Origin: Aliivibrio salmonicida LFI1238
Lineage (GTDB): Bacteria; Pseudomonadota; Gammaproteobacteria; Enterobacterales; Vibrionaceae
Length of the DNA: 64,000 nucleotides
Reading direction: 5' to 3'
Assembly (NCBI RefSeq): GCF_000196495.1
Contig: NC_011313.1
Coordinates: 62,001 to 126,000 of the forward strand
Positions 6,853-17,066 of the stretch are shown here, one piece after another (the first letter of the stretch is position 1; the number at the start of each line of letters is the position of its first letter). A model generated the notes under the pieces. It was not told the DNA's origin. It did not search any database and worked only from the letters and a program-made list of their open reading frames with translations. The translations under genes were made by a program, and so were the position numbers.

Positions 6853-9309
6853 TCATCGTTTTTTATAGATTAACTGAAGTTTCGCTATTTTTTCTTGGAG
6901 GATCTCTCTTCTGAATGGTTTCGGTAAATAATCATCCATACCACTATCAAAACATTTCTGAATGTCATCGTCCAATATAGAGGCCGTAAGCGCAATAATC
7001 GTCGTAAGCGTTATATCTTCATTTTTTTCTAGCTGTCGAATCGCTTTTGTTGCTTCAAAACCATCCATAACCGGCATCATGCAATCCATTAATACCACGA
7101 GAATCTCTTCATGATGTCTTTTATATAATTCAACCGCTTCTGCACCATTGTTCGCAATTTTATATTCTATGCCCAACATTTTAAGGTTAATCGAGACAAC
7201 TTGCTGATTAATCTTGTTATCTTCTACGATAAGAACCATACCATTGCCACGCTCGATTTCCCCTTCTTTTGCTTCAACCTCTGTAGTTTCATTTTCATGT
7301 GAATGCTCAAAAACAGAATGCAGCAAATTATCTAAACGAGAACCTAATAATGGATACGTCACATAACCACTCACACTGTCTACTTCTGCATTGTTATCGG
7401 TGTTATTCCGAACAAGTATGATAGGCAATCTTGGGTACTTTTCTTTAACGACATCAATTTTGTCTTGGAAATCTTCTTTTTCTAGCACAACCAAAGAATC
7501 TGAAGTTTCTTGAACTTTAATCTCTTCAATGGAATACACTTTCTCAACATGATACCCATACCCGCTCACTTCGTTAATGAACAACTCCTTGGGTGATTTT
7601 GAACAATAAATAATGGTTTTATTTTTTCTACTTTTTGATGCCTTCTCTGGAGTATGATCTTTATCTAATTCAAGTGAAAAATAAAACTCACTACCAACCC
7701 CTTTACTGGATTTTAACTTAATTTCATTGCCCATCATTTTGATCATTTTCGACGAAATAGCCAAACCTAATCCAGTCCCTCCGTAGTTCTTTGATGTATC
7801 ATCGTCTTCTTGCTTAAATTCTTCAAACACCTGCTCATGTTTACTCTCTTCAATCCCTAGACCAGTATCTTTTACAGAAAAGAAATAACGATAAGACGTG
7901 TCTGTTTCTTCAATTAATGACAATTCAAAAGAGATAGAGCCAGCCTCTGTAAATTTAATCGCATTAGAAGCTAAATTCATGAGTACTTGTCTGATTTTTT
8001 GCTCATCGGCTTTTACATAAGTGGGAAAATTTTCACTCATGATAATTTTAATGTTAACCCCTTTTTGCTGTGCTTTCGGGGCAATCAATGCCGCAGTATC
8101 AAAAATAACTTCTTTAATCTTACAACTATGTGTATTTACTTCTATATTTCCTGATTCGATTTTAGATAGATCAAGCACGTCATTAATGAGCATTAATAAG
8201 GTTTGGGATGAAGCATTGATAGTCGCTAAGTAATCTTTTTGAATGGCCGTTAATGTGGATACTGATAATATTTCAGTCATCCCAATAATCCCATTAAGTG
8301 GAGTTCGGATCTCATGAGACATATTGGCAAGAAATGAACTTTTAGCTTTGTTAGCTTTTATCTCTTGATTCTGTGAACGCAAGATTCGCTTTTCTAAACG
8401 AGAAGTCATCACGACAACAGCAATAAGTACACTAACAATAAGTAAGAAAATAACCACTGAAAGCACTTGGCTATAAAAGAAGAAACGCTCAATTTTATTT
8501 GTCGCTTTTACAGATACTGTATCAAACAGTACATTAAGGCGTTCTTCTACATCATGGATAGTCGCTCGTATTTCTCCATACAGCCCTAAACGATAATTAT
8601 AACCAGCAATGCTGTGCAGTTTTTGAATATTAATAAAGCTATTTTTAAAAATCAGGTAAGTATCATTTACCGTTTCATTATCAAAACGGGCCACTTCTTC
8701 TTCCATAACATTAAGCAATAGAAAAATCTGTTCAAGATCAAACAAAACAGCCGCTTCTTCTTTTCCTGATATTCCAGAATAAAAATCATAAATCTTCTCT
8801 TGTAGCACCAACATCATTTGATTCAATTCAACATTATGAAGTACCAATAAATCTCTTTCTAATTGGATAGATTCATCTTTCAGATTTTCAAATAGTCCTT
8901 TATCTCCGTTCTTTCCATTAAGCGCCTCTAATAACTCACTTAACTCATGGAAAGAATGCCCGTATTCATCAATTGATTGAATTAAGCCTAAGCTGTCAGA
9001 GTTAATATCTATCCCCTCAACCACTAATACTCGATGAATATTAATGAGTTTGCCTTTAAAGCTTTTAATTCCTACTTCTAGACGATCGTGATATTTGATT
9101 TCATTTCTACTCATAAAATCTTTTTCATTACGACGCAACATTAACATGTCATTTTTAGCTAATTTAATTTCGAGTTGCAGCTCAGTGAGTCGCTCTTCGT
9201 GCTCATGGAACTGAACATTCATATAGAAATACAATAATAAAAGCGCCGTGATTACTGCCCCAGCGGTCTGTAATAGCAATTGAATTGAAAAAGAAGCTAA
9301 ACGTTTCAT
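6853..9309 (-). CDS. hybrid sensor histidine kinase
   Basis: An 818-residue membrane kinase. It has an N-terminal membrane helix (~10-30), a long helical periplasmic sensor (~30-270), a second membrane helix (~278-300), and HisKA with His at ~333 in FLANMSHEIRTPLNG. These are followed by HATPase_c with N-box NLASNAIKF and G-boxes DTGLG and GGTGLGLAI, an unclear linker (~555-670), and a C-terminal receiver (~688-810) with Asp in VLMDCMMP near 740. There is no Hpt domain, so phosphate must pass through a separate Hpt protein. The small Hpt protein at 16677 and the REC-GGDEF protein next door are natural partners (inference). Start: ATG preceded by AAGGAT at good spacing. The signal sensed is unknown. 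Confidence 0.93.
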   Translation of the reverse strand: MKRLASFSIQLLLQTAGAVITALLLLYFYMNVQFHEHEERLTELQLEIKLAKNDMLMLRRNEKDFMSRNEIKYHDRLEVGIKSFKGKLINIHRVLVVEGIDINSDSLGLIQSIDEYGHSFHELSELLEALNGKNGDKGLFENLKDESIQLERDLLVLHNVELNQMMLVLQEKIYDFYSGISGKEEAAVLFDLEQIFLLLNVMEEEVARFDNETVNDTYLIFKNSFINIQKLHSIAGYNYRLGLYGEIRATIHDVEERLNVLFDTVSVKATNKIERFFFYSQVLSVVIFLLIVSVLIAVVVMTSRLEKRILRSQNQEIKANKAKSSFLANMSHEIRTPLNGIIGMTEILSVSTLTAIQKDYLATINASSQTLLMLINDVLDLSKIESGNIEVNTHSCKIKEVIFDTAALIAPKAQQKGVNIKIIMSENFPTYVKADEQKIRQVLMNLASNAIKFTEAGSISFELSLIEETDTSYRYFFSVKDTGLGIEESKHEQVFEEFKQEDDDTSKNYGGTGLGLAISSKMIKMMGNEIKLKSSKGVGSEFYFSLELDKDHTPEKASKSRKNKTIIYCSKSPKELFINEVSGYGYHVEKVYSIEEIKVQETSDSLVVLEKEDFQDKIDVVKEKYPRLPIILVRNNTDNNAEVDSVSGYVTYPLLGSRLDNLLHSVFEHSHENETTEVEAKEGEIERGNGMVLIVEDNKINQQVVSINLKMLGIEYKIANNGAEAVELYKRHHEEILVVLMDCMMPVMDGFEATKAIRQLEKNEDITLTTIIALTASILDDDIQKCFDSGMDDYLPKPFRREILQEKIAKLQLIYKKR

Positions 9310-9365
9310 GCATATCCTTATGACATTTTATGTTGTTAAAAACAGTTTAGGATACTTTCTTATAA

Positions 9366-9425
9366 TAAAAAAAACCTTGGCACCTCTTTAATCATAAAAT
9401 GATAGAGAGATCCCAAGGCTTTTTA
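9366..9425 (-). terminator. terminator downstream of the giant repeat protein gene
   Basis: On the minus strand GCCTTGG...ATCTCT pairs with AGAG...CCAAGG across an AT-rich loop and ends in a run of eight T. It separates the giant gene from the kinase operon, so they are different transcription units. Confidence 0.85.
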
Positions 9426-9441
9426 TGACACGATGACTTAA

Positions 9442-12400
9442 TTAATTATCATTAAGCATCGATAAATCATCGTCTGCCGTTGTTTCTTGAGTTGCTGAAT
9501 CAAAGCTTGAGCTGTCATCCATTACATCGACACCAACGTCGGTATTGTCTGCAGTTGTCCAATCTTGGCCTGATGAATCATCACCACCTTGAACCGACGC
9601 GTCCGCATTATCTGCACTACTCCCTTGCATTTCATAACTTGAATCTACATCAATCAAGCTGAAACCAACCGCACCATCAATAGGATCATCCATTGCTGTC
9701 ATTCCCATCATCTCAACTCTGACATCGCCAGAAACACTCTCATCTATACTAAGTGTAATCGGTTGAGAAGTATCACTGATTACATAATTACCCTCTCCAT
9801 CCGATAAACCTTGAGTTGGCTCCACACCATCAGGTAGGCCAATAATATGAATATGATCAACGTCTGCATTTTCAGATATTTCCGTCGGAATATCTATATT
9901 AAGAGTATCCCCCGGCGCAACGGTATAATCCGCCTCTGTTTCTGGTTCAGTTTGTGCTCCTTGAGGCTCTGCAATATTCGTTTGAGTTATTGGTGCAGAG
10001 TCACTCTCTACGCTGTCTTGTGTCAAAATAACGTGGTGACTTACACCGTCAGATGTTGAGAAATTGACATTTACTTCTCCATCATAATCTGGATTTGTCC
10101 AGAAGCTCCACGTCCCGTTATCATTATCAATAAGAGTTCCGTTGTCTCCTGAATATATCACATCAGAAATGACATTCTCAGCGTTATTATTATCAAGAGA
10201 ATTCAGTAAATCAGCACTCAATAATAGAGCATAACCATCATCATCAAGCTCAAAAGGAGACTCATCCGAATGATTACTGCCCAATTCTTGGGTAATCGGG
10301 TTATCTGCTGGATCTTCGACTTCATCCAATGACACAACCGACACGGTAACAAAGAAATTACCGTTGAAATCCGCTGGCGGTACCATTGTCATGCTATCTA
10401 GGTTCCAATCACCAATATCAACACCTTGGCCTTCTTCAGTTATCGTTACGGTATGCTCGCCATCACTAACAACAAACCCAACTGGGTACCCTGTCATCAC
10501 AACACTCGTCATAATTTCAGAGGTATCTAATTGCTCAATGTTCAGCCCGAAATGACCCGTTGAATCTTCAGGGAAGACCAATGGCCCATCAAAACTGGTC
10601 GTTATAGCAACGCCATCAGCAACAGGACGAATATACACATTCATGTCCATGCTAACTTCTGTCGAACCATCGGTAACAACGACTTGTAGACCCGTTGTAC
10701 CAGCAAAGTCATCTGTTGGAGTAAATGTCCACGTACCATCCTCATTGTCAATGACGGTACCTTCTGCTTCCTCCCCCTCTGCCGTGATCACCCTTGATAC
10801 CGTTAATGCACTATCTACATCACCAAATAGGTCAATAAGATCCGCGCTATTGAAGGTGATTGCACCATCTTCATCCGTCGCTACATGTGCATTCCCCGAT
10901 TGGAATGGCGCATCATCAACAGGGATGATATTCACATTTACCGTTCCTTCGGTACTTAGCTCACCGTCGCTGACGACATAAGCAATATCAATTGGCCCGT
11001 TGAAATGTTCAGGCACAACAACTTGATATAAACCCTCTTGATTCTGAGTCAGTGACGCCTGTGCTGGTGAACGAATGCTAATACTTTCAAGGATCAGATC
11101 CACATTATCGATATCGCTTGCTTGAGATAAGATAAAATTAGGGTCAATCAGTAATACGTCATCTTCACTTTCACTTACCACTATCGTTGGAGCAATAGGC
11201 GCATCATTAATTGGAGTCACCGCCAATTGAAGTTCTGTCGCAACGGTATGCAATCCGTCATTCACATCAAAACTCACTTCAAGAGCACCATTCACGTTTT
11301 CATCTGGAGTAATGGTATATGAACCATCCTCATTTAAGACAACAGTTGCCCCCCCATTCGTAACAACAAGATTCGTCGCGATTAAATCATCACCATTAAT
11401 GTCGGTCGCATTTGCTAACAACTCATCTTGAGTTAGTGTAATTGAACTGTCTTCATCAATTACTGCGCTTATTGGCGTGACTTCAGGTGCATACTCAATG
11501 GCATCAATATGGATTGTTTGTGTTGTTGTTGCACTGTCTTGGTTCGATTCTTCCGTTGATGTTGCTTCAATGATTAAATCAAATTCATCATTAAACCCTT
11601 CGGGTAATTCAAGTGTTAATACTTGGTCCAAAATCACGGTAGGGATAACAATAGGATCATCACCAATCACTGGGATTTCACCGCTATAAATGGATTGATT
11701 CACTTCACCTAAATCTATGGTAAAGGTAAAATCATCGTAATCTCGATCGCCACCACCATAAAGATCCTCAATGCCATAAACCAGTTCACCTTGTTCATTC
11801 ATCGTGGTTCGAGTATGTTCAACGCCATCTTGATTTAAGTTAGTGCTGTTACCACCATGATAAACCGTATCCCCATTTTGGCTCCGAACCAGAGTTTCAA
11901 TGCCATCCTCATTAATAAATATTAATTGTGGGTCAACAGAACTCATTGTTGATTGAGAACCGTCTTCATCTCTAAATACAAACTGACCATTTTGCATCGA
12001 GTTAAAGTTATTATGGTTAAACCCATTTGGCACAACAAATAAGTTAAAGCTTTGTCCTTCTTCAATACCAAACGAGAAAGAAGAGCTACCCGGGATCAAA
12101 TTCCCACCGGAACCTTGTTGTGAAGCATTATCATAAATCAGCTCAACACCCGAAATTGACCCATCTTCTTCTACAATGTAATAACCTGCAGAGTTTTGGA
12201 ATCCTGCATCTTCACCTTCGAAAGTCACGGTAATATTGGTATCTGCATAACTGGTTAAGCCGTTGGTTTGATCATTAATAATGGTACTTCCATCATAATG
12301 AATCACACTGCCTTCTGGTGCACCACCAACCGTCACACTTAACGTTTCAGAAAGATCTTGGTCTACCAACTCGGCACCCAAATTCAATTCGATGATATTA

Positions 12401-15400
12401 GCATCATCTCGAATTTCATCTCCTTCTTCAATCACTTGCCCATCGCCATCGGTAATCACTAGCTCTGGTGCATCAGCCACCGCTTCAACAGTAAATGTTA
12501 ATGGTGACGTTGTTGTCTCTGTATCTCCATTTGAATTCTCTACTGATGTAGCAGACACTTGAAGATTCACTTCACCACTGAAATTTTCTGCTGGTAAAAA
12601 CTGCACATCATTTTGCGCCCATTCGTTTACATCTACCGAGTTTTCATCTGCTGTTGCGGTAAAGGTATTAACACCATCACTCAACATTGCGCCTTCAGGT
12701 ATATTCTCGACAAGCACCGATTGCATGCTTTCAGATCCATCGATATCCGTTAGAGCCGCACTAATATCAATTCCGATATTTTGGTCTTCAACGGGTACTT
12801 CTACGATTTGTATCTTATCAAGTACACCGCCTAAACTGTCACTTCCTGGAGCATCAAACTCCAGACGCGGATTGTCTGTTGTTGCGGTTAATTCATAGTT
12901 ATAAGTACTCCAACCAACCGTGGGTTGAGTAATACTGTCGATCAGTTGACCATCAAAATAAACATCAATTTGTGACCCTTCTCCGACATAACCCTCTCGT
13001 GCTGAGTAATCAAATGTTAAAGAGATCGTTTCTCCCGCTTGAAGATCCAAGTCTTGATAGATATTCGACTCATCACCAGGGTGAGCTTCAAGTTCAATAA
13101 CTCGGCCTCGCCCATCATCAACGCCGGTATAAACAGACTCTTGATTTGTTTCAATGAGACCTGACGTATTATCAGTGCTCCACTGTGCAAGGATGTCATT
13201 AACGTTGCCATCATCTTCTGCGGGGAAATCAGTAATCGAAGCATTACCCAGTGAAAGCGTTAAGGTAGGAGCATCGGCATCTGGGGTTATGCTGATCGTT
13301 GAAGCGAAATCAACAGCGACGGTTCCATCAGAAACACTCACCGTTAATGCCACCTCTCCACTCGCATCAGGGTTTGGGGTATATAGCCAATCTCTATTTT
13401 CATCTTGAACAACCATGCCCTGATCTTCAGGGACTGAAATTCCAGAAATAGAAAGTGTATCACCATCAATATCTGATGCATTTTGCAGTAGCTCAGAAGC
13501 CGTGATTAAAATCGAGCCGTCTTCATTAGCAACAAAATTGGCTTCTGTAAATGTAGGGGCATCGTTTACAGGATCAACCGTTAACTGTAGATTCGATGCT
13601 ACGGTATCGGTTCCATCATGAATACCATAATTAACATTAATCATCCCATTAAAATCTTGGTGCGGCGTAATAATGAATGAACCATCATCATGCGACACTA
13701 TTTCTGCATTTTCAGCAACCAAATCAAATACAGATAAAGCATCACCATCAATATCTGCAGCGTTTGCTAATAATTGCGCTTGAGTAATCGTGATCGAATG
13801 ATCTTCATCCGTTGATGCCGATACATCACCAGAAACCACCGTTAAATCATTTACTGCATCGACGGTTAAATCAATTCCTGCTGCAACAACATCAATGCCG
13901 TCACTCACATCAAAACGAATGTCTAACTGACCATTAAAATCCTCATCAGGAGTAATCGTAAATGAGCCATCCTCATTCTCAACAATGTCAGCATTCTCAC
14001 CCACAGAAAGATTCGATGCCGTTAAGTCATCACCATCAACATCGACAGCATTCGCTAATAATTCTTCTTGAGTTAAGGTAATTGTCCCATCTTCATCAAT
14101 AGTAAGCTCAAGGTTACCCGTTGTAATTGGCGCATCTTGCTGAGGGATAACATCGACAGTAACGGTTGCTGAATCAAACGAACCATTACCATCGGTTACG
14201 ACATAATGGAAATCGGCCTCTCCTGAATAGTTTGGATCTGGCGTATAAAGTATTTGTCCATCTTCAGTTAATGTCACTTCACCATGAGAATTATCCGTGG
14301 TATGCACATCAACGATAGTAAGAGGATCACCATCGGCATCGGTATCATTGGCTAATAAATCACTGACATTCAATATTAATCGACCGTCTTCTAGCACTTG
14401 AATCGGTGTTGAGGTAATATCGCCATCAACATTGATCAACTCTTCGGTTACATCAATGGGCTGACCTGCAGTGTTGTAGTTTAAATCAAGCGTGAATTCA
14501 CTGTTGGTTTCACTACCATCCGGTTGAATAGTAACAAGTTGAAGTTCTTCTGACAGTGTACGAGATACCGTCATATTTTGAACAACGTAAGTTCCTCCTC
14601 CGCCTGAGGTTCCTAATTCAAAGTGATGTACAGGTTGGTTTGTTGTAAATGAATATTCGTCTTGAAAATCACCCGATTCTCGGTAATCACCTTGAGAATC
14701 GATAACATTACCTTCTGCGTCATAAGCCGTAATCATCACTTCAGTAGCATGAGAATCAGATTCATCGAACCAGCTACCAAGACCATCAAGTTGGAATGTG
14801 ATTTGGTTTACATCTTCGCCCTCAATGGTGACAATTAACTTATCATCATTAGATAATCCATTGTCACTTGTATCACCAATACCGGCTCCCATTGCTGTAC
14901 CAGCACCATTCCAAGCAAACAAGTCACCGTTGGTGGTTTCGGTTGTAATCGTGACACCTTCCTTGGTAAATACCGCAGTGTTACCACTCACTTCACCCCA
15001 ATCAGAGGTTCTTGCTGTGCCATCAAAAATAGTGGTCTCGGTATTATTATCAAAACTTCCAACTTCAATATCACAAGTGGCAGATTGCACATCTTCTACA
15101 TTAGCGACAAATTGAACTTCAGTGTCAGCTGGGTATTCTTCCCCCACCACCATTTCAACCCATTCGAATTCATCATTTAAGTATTCTAACGTACCGTGTT
15201 CTGGTGCAGAATCAAGTCTAATCAGAGACTCACTTGCTCCTAATTCTGAGTCATCTACTGCAATAACAGGGTCATTAATAGACACGATTTGAATATTTGC
15301 CGTTGTACTTGCAATCGTTCCTTCATCATCAATAATGACGACATCAAAGTTTAATTCACCATAGTAATTTTCATTTGGTGTAAATGAGTATGTCCCATCT

Positions 15401-16503
15401 TCATGGTCAACCAATTCGCCTTCAAAACCAGAATAAACAACCGATTGAACCGCTACATCACCTTCAACATCACTTGAATTAGCAAGTAATTGTTGATTAT
15501 TAAATGTAAGCACATGATCTTCATCTACTTGGTAAGAGGTCGCTCCCGCAACAGGGATATCGTTAACCCCTTCAATCGTTAGCCCAATATTGGCCTCAAC
15601 CGTTGCTTCACTGTCTGAAACCGTAAAGCTCAGATCAACATGACCATTAAAATTTTCATTTGGCGCAAAAGAAAAACTGCCATCCATATTTTCAGACAGT
15701 ACCCCATTGATACCGGTATAAGTCACGGTATCAATGTGTAGCGTTTCACTATCAATATCCGCAGATCCTGCTAACAATTCTTCTGCCGTAAACGTGATAA
15801 CACCATCTTCTTGCATCGTAAATAGTTTATCGACCGCGGTTGGCGCATCGTTCACTGGAGACACATTAACCGCAAACGTCATCGTATCAGTGGTGACGTC
15901 TGAGTTTTCTAATTCATTTGAATAAACGGATCGTTCAGGCTCTACATTGACACCAAAGGTATGAGTATCGATGCTTCCATCTCTAAATACCTCGCCTTCA
16001 GAACCAGTACCTTCGGCACCACTACTGACAGAAGACGAGCGGCCGTTAGGGGCTGGCGAATCAGAATTTTGAGCATTTGGAGACGCAGGTTCCAAACCTG
16101 AAGACTCGCCTCCTACATTTTGAGTGTCGCCACTAGATGGTGCCTTAGGCGCATTAGAGTCAGTAGATTCATCCTCATCCAACTCACCATCAACCACATT
16201 TGAACCAGTATCATCATTTGCTTCATTACTTTCATCATCATTAACGGCTTCAGTGTTACTTTCTTCTGAATTTTCTACTATTGGTGAACCACTCGAATCA
16301 TCTTCGTCATTCTGTTGTGATTCATCATCGGCAATTAATGGAGCAACGGCATCAGTCCCTGTTGCAACTGTATTCGCCATTGTGGATTGTTGATTATTTT
16401 GATTACCCGTAGGGCTATTTGAAGAAGATGAGCTATCTTCGGTTACTACTTGCTCAACTGCACCATTTAGATCTTCGTTGTCATTATTATTACCAATAGC
16501 CAT
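9442..16503 (-). CDS. giant cadherin-like repeat protein, probable type I secreted adhesin
   Basis: About 2,353 residues, strongly acidic. I place the start at the ATG of MAIGNNND because AAGGAG precedes it by six bases; an upstream in-frame ATG at 16563 has no such site. Order: a Ser/Asp/Glu/Asn-rich low-complexity head (~1-200), then about ten ~90-residue cadherin-like (tandem-95 type) repeats recognisable by LLANA-D-DGD cores and VNDAP junctions. Two jelly-roll-like inserts interrupt them (~480-640 and ~1080-1240), as does a DUF4114-like module (DLYGGGDRDYDDFTF, ~1585). A poorly conserved acidic tail ends in LSMLNDN. There is no Sec signal and no RTX nonapeptide array. The divergent secretion operon at 16677 is its obvious exporter. 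I see no LapG-type di-alanine cleavage site in the head. Role as adhesin or matrix protein is inferred. Confidence 0.85.
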   Translation of the reverse strand: MAIGNNNDNEDLNGAVEQVVTEDSSSSSNSPTGNQNNQQSTMANTVATGTDAVAPLIADDESQQNDEDDSSGSPIVENSEESNTEAVNDDESNEANDDTGSNVVDGELDEDESTDSNAPKAPSSGDTQNVGGESSGLEPASPNAQNSDSPAPNGRSSSVSSGAEGTGSEGEVFRDGSIDTHTFGVNVEPERSVYSNELENSDVTTDTMTFAVNVSPVNDAPTAVDKLFTMQEDGVITFTAEELLAGSADIDSETLHIDTVTYTGINGVLSENMDGSFSFAPNENFNGHVDLSFTVSDSEATVEANIGLTIEGVNDIPVAGATSYQVDEDHVLTFNNQQLLANSSDVEGDVAVQSVVYSGFEGELVDHEDGTYSFTPNENYYGELNFDVVIIDDEGTIASTTANIQIVSINDPVIAVDDSELGASESLIRLDSAPEHGTLEYLNDEFEWVEMVVGEEYPADTEVQFVANVEDVQSATCDIEVGSFDNNTETTIFDGTARTSDWGEVSGNTAVFTKEGVTITTETTNGDLFAWNGAGTAMGAGIGDTSDNGLSNDDKLIVTIEGEDVNQITFQLDGLGSWFDESDSHATEVMITAYDAEGNVIDSQGDYRESGDFQDEYSFTTNQPVHHFELGTSGGGGTYVVQNMTVSRTLSEELQLVTIQPDGSETNSEFTLDLNYNTAGQPIDVTEELINVDGDITSTPIQVLEDGRLILNVSDLLANDTDADGDPLTIVDVHTTDNSHGEVTLTEDGQILYTPDPNYSGEADFHYVVTDGNGSFDSATVTVDVIPQQDAPITTGNLELTIDEDGTITLTQEELLANAVDVDGDDLTASNLSVGENADIVENEDGSFTITPDEDFNGQLDIRFDVSDGIDVVAAGIDLTVDAVNDLTVVSGDVSASTDEDHSITITQAQLLANAADIDGDALSVFDLVAENAEIVSHDDGSFIITPHQDFNGMINVNYGIHDGTDTVASNLQLTVDPVNDAPTFTEANFVANEDGSILITASELLQNASDIDGDTLSISGISVPEDQGMVVQDENRDWLYTPNPDASGEVALTVSVSDGTVAVDFASTISITPDADAPTLTLSLGNASITDFPAEDDGNVNDILAQWSTDNTSGLIETNQESVYTGVDDGRGRVIELEAHPGDESNIYQDLDLQAGETISLTFDYSAREGYVGEGSQIDVYFDGQLIDSITQPTVGWSTYNYELTATTDNPRLEFDAPGSDSLGGVLDKIQIVEVPVEDQNIGIDISAALTDIDGSESMQSVLVENIPEGAMLSDGVNTFTATADENSVDVNEWAQNDVQFLPAENFSGEVNLQVSATSVENSNGDTETTTSPLTFTVEAVADAPELVITDGDGQVIEEGDEIRDDANIIELNLGAELVDQDLSETLSVTVGGAPEGSVIHYDGSTIINDQTNGLTSYADTNITVTFEGEDAGFQNSAGYYIVEEDGSISGVELIYDNASQQGSGGNLIPGSSSFSFGIEEGQSFNLFVVPNGFNHNNFNSMQNGQFVFRDEDGSQSTMSSVDPQLIFINEDGIETLVRSQNGDTVYHGGNSTNLNQDGVEHTRTTMNEQGELVYGIEDLYGGGDRDYDDFTFTIDLGEVNQSIYSGEIPVIGDDPIVIPTVILDQVLTLELPEGFNDEFDLIIEATSTEESNQDSATTTQTIHIDAIEYAPEVTPISAVIDEDSSITLTQDELLANATDINGDDLIATNLVVTNGGATVVLNEDGSYTITPDENVNGALEVSFDVNDGLHTVATELQLAVTPINDAPIAPTIVVSESEDDVLLIDPNFILSQASDIDNVDLILESISIRSPAQASLTQNQEGLYQVVVPEHFNGPIDIAYVVSDGELSTEGTVNVNIIPVDDAPFQSGNAHVATDEDGAITFNSADLIDLFGDVDSALTVSRVITAEGEEAEGTVIDNEDGTWTFTPTDDFAGTTGLQVVVTDGSTEVSMDMNVYIRPVADGVAITTSFDGPLVFPEDSTGHFGLNIEQLDTSEIMTSVVMTGYPVGFVVSDGEHTVTITEEGQGVDIGDWNLDSMTMVPPADFNGNFFVTVSVVSLDEVEDPADNPITQELGSNHSDESPFELDDDGYALLLSADLLNSLDNNNAENVISDVIYSGDNGTLIDNDNGTWSFWTNPDYDGEVNVNFSTSDGVSHHVILTQDSVESDSAPITQTNIAEPQGAQTEPETEADYTVAPGDTLNIDIPTEISENADVDHIHIIGLPDGVEPTQGLSDGEGNYVISDTSQPITLSIDESVSGDVRVEMMGMTAMDDPIDGAVGFSLIDVDSSYEMQGSSADNADASVQGGDDSSGQDWTTADNTDVGVDVMDDSSSFDSATQETTADDDLSMLNDN

Positions 16504-16676
16504 ATGTTGCTCCTTGTCACCTAGTACTGACTTAAACACACTAATAAAGAGTATGAGATTCACAAAGGAGCATAGGAAAGGAAAGACAAAAAGACCAAGA
16601 GACCAAGAGACATATTTATTGTGGACAATAAAAACTTCTGTCCTATATTAACAATATGTATTGAATTAATAGGTTA

Positions 16677-17012
16677 GTGGCTGTGATTAATATAGATATG
16701 TTAGAAGAAATGTTTGGCGGAGATAAAGAGATCACTCAGCAATTGTTTGAACTCTATCTTTCTGAAAATTCAACAATGGGCAATACCATATTAGAACAAT
16801 ATGAAGCCAATGACTTACCAACACTTTTCCATACAACTCATACCCTTTCTGGCGCATTAGGGAACTTATGTGAGATGGATATTCTTCCGGCTATTAAAGA
16901 AATTGAAGCCGCAACGAAAACGAGTAATCAGCCGAACAAAGAAACAATCAATACTGTGATTGAAGGGCTAAATGAAATCAAAGAACAAATGGAAAGTTAT
17001 CTTTCTCGGTAA
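16677..17012 (+). CDS. free-standing Hpt phosphotransfer protein
   Basis: A 111-residue all-helical protein of the Hpt family. The phospho-acceptor region reads HTLSGALGN with His55; the usual Lys three residues after the His is Ser here, a modest deviation. The GTG start is chosen because it opens the frame after a weak AGG; an ATG at 16698 is possible. It is the first gene of a six-gene operon (16677-25731) and is divergent from the giant protein gene, with 173 bp between. In a phosphorelay it would carry phosphate between a receiver of a hybrid kinase and another receiver. Finding one inside a secretion operon is unusual. Confidence 0.85.
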   Translation: MAVINIDMLEEMFGGDKEITQQLFELYLSENSTMGNTILEQYEANDLPTLFHTTHTLSGALGNLCEMDILPAIKEIEAATKTSNQPNKETINTVIEGLNEIKEQMESYLSR

Positions 17013-17066
17013 GTACGCATACTTGATAGGACATCATAGGTAAAAAATTAAGGATGGATTTATCCC

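Noticed and set aside
9480..16393. Many 60-110-codon plus-strand ORFs opposite the giant repeat protein gene
   Set aside because: They are antisense shadows produced by the biased Asp/Ser/Thr codons of the repeats; none has a ribosome site or a recognisable product.
9442..16503. Repeated DNA motifs that might suggest a CRISPR array or satellite
   Set aside because: The periodicity (~270-300 bp) is that of cadherin-like protein domains with diverged DNA; there are no short identical direct repeats with unique spacers.
16100..16503. LapG-type protease site in the head of the giant protein
   Set aside because: I looked for a TAAG/AAAG/PAAG-type di-alanine site in the N-terminal ~130 residues and saw none; LapD/LapG genes are also absent from the window.
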